Part shown: positions 1 to 6,698 of the stretch, piece by piece
How the letters are laid out: each line of letters starts with the position of its first letter
Position numbering within the stretch: position 1 is the first letter of the stretch
DNA from: Bacteroidota bacterium
Lineage (GTDB): Bacteria; Bacteroidota; Bacteroidia; Bacteroidales; Prolixibacteraceae
Length of the DNA stretch: 7,350 nucleotides
Direction: 5' to 3'
NCBI GenBank assembly: GCA_023393265.1
Contig: JAEWME010000323.1
Span: forward strand, 1 to 7,350
Program-made: the position numbers and the translations under genes
The notes under the pieces: generated by a model
The model's input: the letters and a program-made list of their open reading frames with translations, nothing else
Told to the model about the DNA's origin: nothing
Databases searched by the model: none

Positions 1-1517
1 TTTCACTGCTCCGGGCATTCATCAATCCGACCGACCAGGTGGTGAAGGCCGAAGCAAATTACCTGTATTACACAAAGATCTATCCGGAGGTAAAAAAAGT
101 TCGGAGTTCGGAGTTCGAAGTTCGGAGCGAAGAAAAGGTTCAGGATTTGTTTAGTTTGCTCTTTCCTGAAAAGACTGATGGTCAGATTTATGCGCCTGAA
201 TTGCAGGAACAATTTGAAGAAATCAACAATCCTGAAAATGAACTGATTCAGTTTATCTCAGGAAAAGCTTTCCAGGAAATGGTCTCAGGAAAACCAATTC
301 TGGAGATTATTTACAGCATCTGCGAACGTTTCCAACTGTTCTCGCTGGCCGACGATCTTGCCTATTTACAGGCTTTTGTCGATCAGATTTCGGTTTTCGA
401 GCGAAACAACGCCTCCGAAATCACCAGTTTTCTTGATTGGTGGGACGAGAATGGTGAGCGGTTTACCATTCCTGTTTCAGAGAGCATCGATGCCATTCAT
501 GTACTCACCATTCATAAATCGAAAGGACTTGAATTTCCACATGTTTTGGTGCCATTTTTCAACTGGTCGATTACCCCCAAAACCTTTCAGGATCAGGCGC
601 CACTGCTTTGGTGCCAGCCAACCGAAAGTCCTTTCAACGAGATGGAACTGGTTCCGGTGCGCTACAAAACCGATGTGCGCGATTCCATTTTTTACCGCGA
701 ATATTTCGCCGAGAATTTCAATACCTACATCGACAACCTGAACCTCAGCTATGTGGCTTTCACCCGCGCCAAAGCCAGTTTGTTTATTTGGGCAAGCTTT
801 AGCGGAAAACTGAATTCGGTTGGCGATTTACTGAAAATGGCCGTTGAAAAACAAGCCGAAACCGGATCATTGGGGCTTTCAGAAAAAGAATCGGTGCAAT
901 TTTCAGAATGCTACAATCCTGAAAAATTAATTGTTGAATACGGCGATTTAACAATCGGCGAAGCGCGAAAAAATAAGGAACAGACGGTTCGCGATGTCAG
1001 GCTTTCATCTTTTGGATTTGCCGACTTCCGTCGTTTTTTGCAGATCAGGAAGCGCGGCGAAGATTTTTTTACCAGTCACGACCAGGTGCACAACCGGATC
1101 AACCGCGGAAAAATTATCCACGAAATCCTGTCGCTGGTCACTACCACCGCCGATTTATCCAAAGCCATCAAACGGGTGGAACTGGACGGAAAAATTGACT
1201 CAAAAGATGCAGAAACACTTCGGGAGGAAATAACTGAACTACTATCCGACAGCGAGATAAGAAATTGGTTCGACGGCACGTTTCGTGTGGTGAACGAACG
1301 CAATATCCTGACAGGCGCCCACGGACTGAAGCGCCCCGACCGGATCATGATCGGTAAAAATGAGGTGATTGTGGTAGATTATAAATCCGGGGAAACCGAG
1401 CTCGAAAAATATGGTTATCAACTGAAATCGTACATACGGGAGCTGAGAAATTGCGGCTTCACCAACGTTTCAGGATACATTTGGTACACCCGCAGCAATA
1501 AACGGGTAAAGGTTTAA
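1..1517 (+). CDS. UvrD/RecB-family helicase-nuclease (AddA-like), C-terminal part; 5' end outside the window
   Basis: The reading frame is open from the first complete codon (base 3), and the first residues, LLRAFINPTDQVVKAEANY, resemble the core of a UvrD-type helicase. The GTG at base 39 is therefore not the true start, and the gene continues to the left. Helicase motif V (IHVLTIHKSKGLEF) begins at base 495, and motif VI (YVAFTRA) lies at 750-770. A RecB/Cas4-type PD-(D/E)XK nuclease domain fills the C-terminus: GKIIHEIL with His at 1119, RPDR with Asp at 1338, VVDYKSG with Asp at 1377 and Lys at 1383, then a QLKSY motif. All expected catalytic residues are present, so the nuclease is probably active. 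Enzymes of this family unwind and resect broken DNA ends for RecA-dependent repair, usually with an AddB-like partner, which is not visible here. The ATPase motifs I-IV lie outside the window. An unusual 7-bp tandem repeat is built into the frame near its start. Family assignment is firm; AddA versus another RecB-like subtype is inference. Confidence 0.93.
   Translation, partial: SLLRAFINPTDQVVKAEANYLYYTKIYPEVKKVRSSEFEVRSEEKVQDLFSLLFPEKTDGQIYAPELQEQFEEINNPENELIQFISGKAFQEMVSGKPILEIIYSICERFQLFSLADDLAYLQAFVDQISVFERNNASEITSFLDWWDENGERFTIPVSESIDAIHVLTIHKSKGLEFPHVLVPFFNWSITPKTFQDQAPLLWCQPTESPFNEMELVPVRYKTDVRDSIFYREYFAENFNTYIDNLNLSYVAFTRAKASLFIWASFSGKLNSVGDLLKMAVEKQAETGSLGLSEKESVQFSECYNPEKLIVEYGDLTIGEARKNKEQTVRDVRLSSFGFADFRRFLQIRKRGEDFFTSHDQVHNRINRGKIIHEILSLVTTTADLSKAIKRVELDGKIDSKDAETLREEITELLSDSEIRNWFDGTFRVVNERNILTGAHGLKRPDRIMIGKNEVIVVDYKSGETELEKYGYQLKSYIRELRNCGFTNVSGYIWYTRSNKRVKV
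99..126 (+). repeat. Four tandem 7-bp repeats (GTTCGGA) inside the helicase gene
   Basis: Four adjacent heptamers read GTTCGGA, GTTCGGA, GTTCGAA and GTTCGGA, with one substitution in the third copy. Seven is not a multiple of three, so three copies give a seven-residue unit and the segment encodes the charged stretch VRSSEFEVRSEE. Total length is 28 bp; adding or losing one copy would shift the frame of the helicase-nuclease. From memory, runs of similar TTCGGAG/TTCGAAG units are scattered through Bacteroidota genomes, mostly between genes. That last point is recollection and was not searched. Confidence 0.9.
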
Positions 1518-1533
1518 ACGAAAGGCAAATTAA

Positions 1534-3825
1534 ATGCAGAAGATCGTCTGGTTATTCCTGATTTTGATTTTCTGTTCCGCGGTAGTCGAGGCAAAAGATC
1601 CATGCCACTACTCCACCGAAGGAACCAACTTCTGGTTTGCCTTTATGCAAAACCGGCAAAGGGGCGATGAGCATTATATGGAAATCACTGTTTCGTCGAG
1701 GAGCGGCGCCACTTTCAGGGTAACCTACGGTCCCGGAGAAACGCTTATCGGTGATTTTACAGTCGGGCCAAATACTTCAGAAACAGTTGGTATCAATTAC
1801 CATTTACTGGAACCTTCAGGCTCTGAAATCATTGAGGACAAAGGAATTCATCTGACGGCCAGCGACACGGTAAATGTTTATGCGCTCAATTACAGAACAC
1901 AATCGTCGGACGTGGCTGTAATTTACCCTACAGAATCGCTGGGCAAAGAATATTTTGCCATGTGCTATACGCCAAATCCAACTGCCAGCACCGAATCGAA
2001 CAGCGAGTTTCTGATCCTGGCCACCGAAAACAACACCACGGTGACCATTACCCCGCCGGTGAATACAGATCAGGGCAAAAAAGCAAATACGCCTTTTTCT
2101 GTCACGCTGAACCGGGGACAAATTTACCAGGTACAATCGATGAACCGTGTCGTAGCCGGACAGGGCGACCTCACCGGAAGCTATATTTCTTCGGACAAGC
2201 CGATTGCGTTTTATTCGGGTGTCTTGTCAACCTCGGTTCCCGAAACAGGCCGAACCCGCGATCATCTCTACGAACAAATTCCGCCAACGACCGCGTGGGG
2301 ACGGGAATTTTATGTTGCGCCCTTAAGAAACAGGCTTCGTGATACCTATCGCATTTTGGCGGCTGAAGACGAAACAACCGTCACCATTGAAGGCACCAGC
2401 CAGACCCGAACACTCAAAAAGGGTGAATTTTTCGAATTCCTGATTGGCAGCAGTCAGGCCTGCAGGATTACCGCGACCAGAAAAGTTCTTTTAGCCCAGT
2501 TTTGCCGTTCGCAGGAAGCCGACCAAAATGGTGGTGTTGGCGATCCGTTTATGATCATTTTAAGCCCCGTATCGCAGAAAGTAAACGACGTAACTTTTGA
2601 AGCTTATGAAACATCACTCGTCAGAAATATTTTCTTTGTCAACATCATCACTCTAAGTTCCGAAGTGGCAAATATCCGGCTCGATGGGTTGAATATCAGC
2701 TCTTTTTTTAAAAATTATCCTGACGGAAAATATGCTTACGCACAGGTGCCCGTAACCGCTGGCACACACCGCTTGCGAAATCCGGATAAAAACGGTGGAT
2801 TTTTGGCATACGTTTACGGATTTGGAGACAATGACGACACCGAATCGTATGGTTATGGGGTTGGCTTTAATCTCGACATTCAGCTTGAAATTGGTGGCAG
2901 TTTTTCGCCAGTAAATGATACGATCCTGATTTGTCGGGGCGATGCCATAACATTGGAAGCTGGTGAATATTTCGCTTCTTACGAATGGAGCACTGGCGAA
3001 ACAACGCAAAATATTATTGCTCCTGAAGAAGGAATGTACCGGGTGACAGCTACCACACTCGCGGGTTGCCGCAAAACCGACAGCCTTTTTGTACGAGTCG
3101 ATTCGCCCAAACTATATCTTGGAAACGATACAACTGTTTGCTTGCCAGGCGAACTTACACTTACTGCTCCTGAAGGTTTCAATAACTACCTTTGGCAGGA
3201 TGGATCAGCATCGAATACTTTCATTATTGACGAAACCGGTAGCTATTCGCTGGAGGTAACCAATAAAAACGGGTGTAAAACCAGTGACACAATCTTTGTT
3301 AAAGTTTTGATGCCTTATATTTCATTTAAACCTGATTTTGATACAATTACAATAGATCACCCAACTGTAAACTTTAATAACGAAACCATCGGAAATTTAA
3401 AGTATGAATGGAATTTTGGTGATGGCAAGTATAGTTCAGAAGTGAATCCGACCCATCAGTATCCGGATGAACTAAAAATATGGAAAGTTAGCCTGAAAGC
3501 AACCAACGAATTTGGCTGCACCGATTCAATCAGTTCAAAAATTACTGTCGTACCTTCCACTTTTTTGGTACCGAATGCCTTCCGTCCATCAAGCGACCTT
3601 GAAGAAAACAGAACTTTTAAACCGACAATCAGCGCGGTCGACCAGGCCCATTATCAGTTGAAAATCTTTAGCCGTTCAGGAGCCATGATTTATGAAAGTA
3701 ACCATCCGGACAAAGGATGGACCGGCGAAAATGCAGAACAGGGATTGTATGTTTGGACGGTAAAATACCTCGACATTCAAGGCTACCCGCACAATCAAAA
3801 AGGAACAGTTATGCTGCTGAGATAA
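1534..3825 (+). CDS. T9SS-secreted surface protein with IgGFc-binding-like N-terminal region, Ig-like repeats, PKD domain and CHU_C sorting domain
   Basis: This 763-residue protein begins with a signal peptide: a Lys near the start, a hydrophobic core at about residues 4-18, and likely cleavage after Ala20. Residues 26 to about 450 resemble the IgGFc-binding N-terminal family found in many Bacteroidota surface proteins, beginning STEGTNFWFAFMQN. Two related Ig-like repeats follow at about 460-522 and 528-591; each has a Y-x-W strand, a later G-x-Y motif and a GC-K-[TD] segment. A PKD domain lies at about 595-673 (YEWNFGDGKYSSEVNPTHQY). Residues 677-763 form a gliding-motility-associated CHU_C domain (FLVPNAFRP, YQLKIFSRSG, KGWTGENAEQGLYVWTVKY), the type B T9SS sorting signal. 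The protein should cross the inner membrane by Sec and the outer membrane by T9SS, ending on the surface or released. The ligand is unknown; adhesion is inferred. The ATG at 1534 directly precedes the signal peptide and lies 16 bases after the helicase stop, suggesting cotranscription. Confidence 0.93.
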   Translation: MQKIVWLFLILIFCSAVVEAKDPCHYSTEGTNFWFAFMQNRQRGDEHYMEITVSSRSGATFRVTYGPGETLIGDFTVGPNTSETVGINYHLLEPSGSEIIEDKGIHLTASDTVNVYALNYRTQSSDVAVIYPTESLGKEYFAMCYTPNPTASTESNSEFLILATENNTTVTITPPVNTDQGKKANTPFSVTLNRGQIYQVQSMNRVVAGQGDLTGSYISSDKPIAFYSGVLSTSVPETGRTRDHLYEQIPPTTAWGREFYVAPLRNRLRDTYRILAAEDETTVTIEGTSQTRTLKKGEFFEFLIGSSQACRITATRKVLLAQFCRSQEADQNGGVGDPFMIILSPVSQKVNDVTFEAYETSLVRNIFFVNIITLSSEVANIRLDGLNISSFFKNYPDGKYAYAQVPVTAGTHRLRNPDKNGGFLAYVYGFGDNDDTESYGYGVGFNLDIQLEIGGSFSPVNDTILICRGDAITLEAGEYFASYEWSTGETTQNIIAPEEGMYRVTATTLAGCRKTDSLFVRVDSPKLYLGNDTTVCLPGELTLTAPEGFNNYLWQDGSASNTFIIDETGSYSLEVTNKNGCKTSDTIFVKVLMPYISFKPDFDTITIDHPTVNFNNETIGNLKYEWNFGDGKYSSEVNPTHQYPDELKIWKVSLKATNEFGCTDSISSKITVVPSTFLVPNAFRPSSDLEENRTFKPTISAVDQAHYQLKIFSRSGAMIYESNHPDKGWTGENAEQGLYVWTVKYLDIQGYPHNQKGTVMLLR

Positions 3826-3826
3826 G

Positions 3827-3858
3827 GATTGAATGATTGATGGACAGATCGATTGAAT
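3827..3858. repeat. Short GATTGA repeats between convergent genes
   Basis: The 68-base gap between the T9SS cargo gene and the PorP/SprF gene contains GATTGAAT at 3827-3834, GATTGA at 3835-3840 and GATTGAAT again at 3851-3858. The rest of the gap is AT-rich with a short T run near 3863-3871. I found no convincing stem-loop before that T run, so no terminator is called here for either gene. Confidence 0.6.
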
Positions 3859-3893
3859 TAGTTGTTATTTTTGCTTGTTATCGTTTCGCTAAC

Positions 3894-4901
3894 TTACCTG
3901 ATATCCCATTCTCCGGGAATCTCGTAAAATGGGAACCGGCTTTTTTCGCCGGGATCGCGCAAGAGCCACGAAATGGAAATCTCAGCAGCACCCTGCGACC
4001 GAAGCCCAACTCCTGTAATGTTCCAGTCATAACTCACCGCTGTTTTAAACTGCTTGCCCATAAACCCAACCATCACGATCATATCATTGCTTTTCAGATT
4101 GGTAAAACGATTCCATATTCCAAGAGATACCCCTTTCCTATTGGCGTAAACACCGTACATAAACAACTGCTCCCGCCCAAGTTTTTGGATGATCAGATTT
4201 GGATTCAATTTCAGGTATTTGCGCAAATGTCCTGCCCAAAACCACGGCAGGTTCATTTCAAGATGAGCAGTGAATTTCGCCGGAATTTTATCAGGATAAT
4301 CTGCATACAGCGACTGATCAGGGCTAGCCAGGTGGTCGGCTGCAAAACCGAAGAAATATCTTCTATTAAAAAACAGAAAGCCTGTACCGAAATCAGGGAA
4401 CAACCTTCTGTTGTTTTCCGGGGTAATTTCGGATGAAAGAACACGGGTTTCTGTCTCAACATCAATTCCATCCTGAAAAACGAGCTTATTAAAATTGAGG
4501 CTGTTCAGTTGTGCTCCGGCACTCAAACTGCCCAGCATGGTCCATTCGTTATTTATCCTGATTTCCTTCGAGAACATCATTCGAAAAGCAGTTTCAGAAT
4601 AAATACCTTCTCCTTGTTCATCATTAAAAAAATAAAAACCCAAACCGCCCCCCACCCGAGGAAGATATGTATCGAAAGTTGCAAACGAGGTAATGAAAGC
4701 GTTTCCAAATCCAGGCCACTGATTGCGGTATTGAAAGCCAATTCGCGGCACTTTCATCGAACCGGCAAAGGCAGGGTTCATAAAAGTTGGATTCATGTAA
4801 AATTGTGAGAACGAAACATCCTGAGCCGTCAGCCCGGAGGGAAGCCCGATTGTAGCAAAAAGGAAAAAAGCAAATTTAACGAACCGGGCAATAGCTGACA
4901 T
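3894..4901 (-). CDS. PorP/SprF-family type IX secretion system membrane protein
   Basis: This 335-residue protein has a signal peptide with a hydrophobic core at about residues 8-20 and probable cleavage after Ala26 (GLTA/QDVSF). The mature N-terminus carries the PorP/SprF signature FSQFYMNPTFMNPAFAGS (residues 31-48), followed by GFQYRNQWPG (55-64) and a glycine-rich strand, GGGLGFYFFND (84-94). Many alternating hydrophobic and aromatic stretches up to the C-terminus fit an outer-membrane beta-barrel, and the length is typical of the family. Members work with particular T9SS cargo, as SprF does for the adhesin SprB in Flavobacterium johnsoniae, and P. gingivalis PorP is needed for secretion. 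The gene converges on a T9SS cargo gene with 68 bases between stops, so a cargo-specific role for that neighbour is plausible but inferred. It is unlikely to be the sole core PorP, because no other T9SS core gene is present. The ATG at 4901 immediately precedes the signal peptide. Confidence 0.93.
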   Translation of the reverse strand: MSAIARFVKFAFFLFATIGLPSGLTAQDVSFSQFYMNPTFMNPAFAGSMKVPRIGFQYRNQWPGFGNAFITSFATFDTYLPRVGGGLGFYFFNDEQGEGIYSETAFRMMFSKEIRINNEWTMLGSLSAGAQLNSLNFNKLVFQDGIDVETETRVLSSEITPENNRRLFPDFGTGFLFFNRRYFFGFAADHLASPDQSLYADYPDKIPAKFTAHLEMNLPWFWAGHLRKYLKLNPNLIIQKLGREQLFMYGVYANRKGVSLGIWNRFTNLKSNDMIVMVGFMGKQFKTAVSYDWNITGVGLRSQGAAEISISWLLRDPGEKSRFPFYEIPGEWDIR

Positions 4902-4927
4902 GACTGGTTTTTGGCGATGTTGGCTTT

Positions 4928-4935
4928 CAAATTTA
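4928..4935 (-). promoter_or_regulatory. Predicted -7 promoter element for the PorP/SprF gene
   Basis: On the - strand the octamer TAAATTTG matches the Bacteroidota primary-sigma -7 consensus TAnnTTTG exactly and lies 26 bases upstream of the PorP/SprF start codon. No good TTTG -33 element is seen at the usual spacing, so the call rests on the -7 match and position. It sits in the 148-base divergent region (4902-5049), in which I see no other gene. Confidence 0.5.
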
Positions 4936-5024
4936 TAAAAAATATGAAACCGGTATCAGTTGGTAACCGGCAGAAATAAAACAGCATCAGGAACCCGGAT
5001 CGAAGCAATCCATCGAAAAAAAAC

Positions 5025-5032
5025 TATTTTTG
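5025..5032 (+). promoter_or_regulatory. Predicted -7 promoter element for the DUF4293 gene
   Basis: The octamer TATTTTTG matches TAnnTTTG exactly and ends 17 bases before the ATG at 5050. Transcription would start around 5038-5040, leaving a leader of only about ten bases. This favours the ATG at 5050 over any upstream start, because the longer frame from a TTG at 4960 would begin upstream of this promoter. No clear -33 TTTG is present. Confidence 0.5.
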
Positions 5033-5049
5033 TGCAAAAATTTACTCAA

Positions 5050-5493
5050 ATGATTCAACGCATTCAATCTTTATATTTATTGGTTTCAGCCATTCTGATC
5101 GGTTTCCTGTTCTTGTTCCCATTTGCAGAAATACTTCAGGATGGGGCCGTTTATCTATTCGATTTCAAGGGAATATCGCTAAATGGTGAAGTTAAGGAAA
5201 ACGGAATTGCCATTTCCGCTTTGATCGTAATTATACTGGGCATGCACGGTTATGCCATCCGGAGTTACAAAAACAGAATCAGACAAATGCGCGTAATTGT
5301 TTTTACCATTTTGCTGATGATCGGATTGTTCGGGCTGTTCTTTTTCTTTACCTATTTTTCGTTTAGCGGTGCAAAAATCAGTTTTAAGGTGAGCATGGCT
5401 TTCCCTTTGGTTGCTATTATTCTCGATTATCTGGCAATCAGGGCCATTGGTAAAGACGAAGCCTTAATTCGTTCGATCGACCGTATTCGATAG
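5050..5493 (+). CDS. DUF4293 family four-helix inner-membrane protein
   Basis: A 147-residue hydrophobic protein that begins MIQRIQSLYLLVSAIL and ends LAIRAIGKDEALIRSIDRIR, both characteristic of the Bacteroidota-specific DUF4293 family. Four membrane segments can be seen at about residues 7-26, 53-70, 81-102 and 115-133. A short polar loop (about 27-52) separates the first two, and a basic loop, RSYKNRIRQMR (71-81), separates the second and third. The C-terminal tail is rich in charged residues. Function is unknown. The frame is open further upstream to a TTG at 4960, but that extension (TGRNKTASGTRIEAIHRK) is hydrophilic and unlike the family. The ATG at 5050 fits both family length and the predicted promoter. 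It is divergent from the PorP/SprF gene, converges on the LacI-family gene with only 12 bases between stops, and appears to be transcribed alone. Confidence 0.9.
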   Translation: MIQRIQSLYLLVSAILIGFLFLFPFAEILQDGAVYLFDFKGISLNGEVKENGIAISALIVIILGMHGYAIRSYKNRIRQMRVIVFTILLMIGLFGLFFFFTYFSFSGAKISFKVSMAFPLVAIILDYLAIRAIGKDEALIRSIDRIR

Positions 5494-5525
5494 GATTTTC
5501 GCCTTCTACCTGCGAAGCGAAGATT
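5494..5525. terminator. Imperfect hairpin at the junction of convergent genes, possible two-way terminator
   Basis: Immediately after the DUF4293 stop codon, bases 5494-5506 can pair with 5514-5525: GATT-TTCG-(C bulge)-CTTC, a seven-base loop (TACCTGC), then GAAG-CGAA-GATT. The eight inner pairs are Watson-Crick around one bulged C; the outer four include two G-T pairs. The right arm and loop contain the last codons and stop of the LacI-family gene. Neither side has a clear T run, so this is not a textbook intrinsic terminator. It may still end or stabilise the two converging transcripts. Confidence 0.35.
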
Positions 5526-6525
5526 CACGGATAACCAGTTCTGTTGGCATCACAATCGTTTGATAGCCTGTTTCTTTTTTCTCGACTTTACTGATAATCA
5601 GTTCCGCCGCTTTTTGTCCCATCTCAAATGCTGGCTGAATGATGGTTGAGATGGACGGCGACGTAACCTTCGAAAAAGGTTCGTTACTGAAGCCCACCAC
5701 ACCAAAATCAGCGGGAATTTTGTACCCTCGGCTTTTTAAATACACAATTGCACTCAATGCAGTCGTATCGTTGGCACAAAACAACGCATCCGGCGGATTG
5801 GGCAAATCTATTAGCCTGCGAATGGCATCATTTCCTTCTTCTTCTGTCAAGCGGCAATAAATAACATGCGACTCGTCGACAGTCAATCCGCTTTGCGCCA
5901 GCGCGTCGCGATAACCCCTCTGGCGGTCGGCATAAATCAGGAGGTTTTGCGGCCCACCCAAATGTCCGACTCGCTGGTATCCCTGATCAATTAAATGCCG
6001 GGTCACCCTGAAAGCACCGGAGTAGTCATCAACAACAATTTTATCACTTTCTATCTCCTGAACCATCCGGTCGAAAAAAACCAGTGGAATATTTTTCTTC
6101 CTGAAAAGCTTCAGGTGATCGAAGTTACTGGTCTGCATCGCGATAGAAATGATCAGCCCGTCAACACGGTTGGAGAACATCGAGTGAACAATGTTTATTT
6201 CCTTTTCAGCCAAGTCATTCGATTGAGAAATCACTACATTAAATCCGGCCTGATAAGCCACGTCCTCTACCCCGCTGATAACGGATGCAAAGAAATGCCT
6301 GTTGATGAGCGGTACAACAATGCCAATGGTGTTTGAACGACGGTTTCTTAAGTTCGACGCAAGTGAGTTTGGTCTGTAACCCATTTTCAGTGCGGTAGAC
6401 TTGATTTTTTCCTTTGTTTTCAGGCTGATTCGCGGGTTATCATTCAATGCCCGGGAAACCGTGGAGGCAGAAATATTCAGTTCGCGGGCAATATCGTGAA
6501 TGGTCGGTTCAGAATTTTTGTTCAT
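5506..6525 (-). CDS. LacI-family transcriptional regulator, probably controlling kduI / uronate catabolism
   Basis: This 339-residue protein has the standard LacI/GalR layout and length. The N-terminal helix-turn-helix is at about residues 8-28 (TIHDIARELNISASTVSRAL), and the hinge region at 51-63 (RPNSLASNLRNRR). From residue 66 there is a periplasmic-binding-protein-like sensor domain: NTIGIVVPLI (65-74), FFDR (150-153), VDDYSGAFRVTRHLIDQGY (165-183), CANDTTAL (250-257) and GFSNEPFSKVTSPSISTIIQ (278-297). It binds operator DNA as a dimer in the cytoplasm, and a small ligand changes its affinity. The gene is divergent from kduI, with 173 bases between start codons and a LacI-type palindrome in that gap, so local control of kduI is likely. 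A sugar acid such as a deoxy-ketouronate is a reasonable ligand guess, but the sequence does not show it. The ATG at 6525 is the only start that leaves the DNA-binding domain at its normal N-terminal position. Confidence 0.95.
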   Translation of the reverse strand: MNKNSEPTIHDIARELNISASTVSRALNDNPRISLKTKEKIKSTALKMGYRPNSLASNLRNRRSNTIGIVVPLINRHFFASVISGVEDVAYQAGFNVVISQSNDLAEKEINIVHSMFSNRVDGLIISIAMQTSNFDHLKLFRKKNIPLVFFDRMVQEIESDKIVVDDYSGAFRVTRHLIDQGYQRVGHLGGPQNLLIYADRQRGYRDALAQSGLTVDESHVIYCRLTEEEGNDAIRRLIDLPNPPDALFCANDTTALSAIVYLKSRGYKIPADFGVVGFSNEPFSKVTSPSISTIIQPAFEMGQKAAELIISKVEKKETGYQTIVMPTELVIRESSLRR

Positions 6526-6544
6526 AATTTGTGATGGTATTTTG

Positions 6545-6552
6545 CAAAGATG
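6545..6552 (-). promoter_or_regulatory. Weak candidate -7 element for the LacI-family gene
   Basis: On the - strand CATCTTTG differs from TAnnTTTG by one base and lies 19 bases upstream of the regulator's ATG. No -33 TTTG is found at the correct spacing. It partly overlaps the 8-bp palindrome TTTGCAAA at 6541-6548. The promoter of this gene remains uncertain. Confidence 0.25.
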
Positions 6553-6591
6553 CTAAATTTTCAGATTTGTTTTTCAGGCAAGAAAGCAAAT

Positions 6592-6603
6592 GCAATCGAT
6601 TGC
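6592..6603. promoter_or_regulatory. Predicted LacI-family operator: palindrome GCAATCGATTGC
   Basis: Bases 6592-6603 form a perfect 12-bp palindrome, GCAATCGATTGC, with the central CG typical of LacI/GalR-family operators. One more base on each side (T and G) breaks the symmetry. It lies 67 bases upstream of the regulator's start and 95 bases upstream of kduI. It covers the position expected for the kduI -33 element, so bound repressor should block RNA polymerase. Binding by the adjacent regulator is inferred from position and form. Confidence 0.65.
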
Positions 6604-6629
6604 GCCTCCCGCAAATTAATTTATCTTTG
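6600..6629 (+). promoter_or_regulatory. Predicted kduI promoter (-33 TTG, -7 TATCTTTG)
   Basis: TATCTTTG at 6622-6629 matches the Bacteroidota -7 consensus TAnnTTTG exactly. TTG at 6600-6602 (as ATTG) lies 19 bases upstream, the usual distance for the -33 TTTG element. Transcription would start near 6636, giving a leader of about 60 bases before the kduI ATG. The -33 part lies inside the palindrome at 6592-6603. Confidence 0.6.
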
Positions 6630-6698
6630 TTTGCCGAAACGGTTGCCCTATACCTAAAACTGAACAGAAATATTATCATCAACGAAAATCAAGAAAAC

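Noticed and set aside
39..41. GTG at base 39 as the start of the helicase-nuclease gene
   Set aside because: The frame is open to the left edge, and the residues before it (LLRAFINPTDQ) continue a UvrD-like helicase core, so the gene is truncated by the window rather than starting here.
1076..1348. Open frame on the - strand within the nuclease domain, with similar ones opposite the T9SS cargo gene (1816-2136, 2653-3009)
   Set aside because: These overlap well-supported coding regions and show low-complexity translations without recognisable domains or upstream signals.
1564..1593. Lipoprotein signal in the T9SS cargo protein (LIFC near residue 14)
   Set aside because: Phe directly before Cys does not fit a lipobox, and a standard cleavage site follows at Ala20.
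3837..4436. 199-codon open frame on the + strand opposite the PorP/SprF gene
   Set aside because: The translation resembles no family, and it lies antisense to a gene with clear family motifs and a signal peptide; it is a shadow frame.
4950..4970. Inverted repeat CCGGT...ACCGG in the divergent region as an operator or terminator
   Set aside because: Only five pairs separated by 11 bases, with no T run and no local regulator linked to it; likely chance.
4960..5049. 30-codon N-terminal extension of the DUF4293 protein from a TTG
   Set aside because: The extension is hydrophilic, unlike the family N-terminus, and would begin upstream of the predicted promoter element at 5025-5032.
6541..6548. 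Palindrome TTTGCAAA near the regulator's start as a second LacI operator
   Set aside because: It lacks the central CG of LacI-family sites and is short and AT-rich, so chance is a better explanation.
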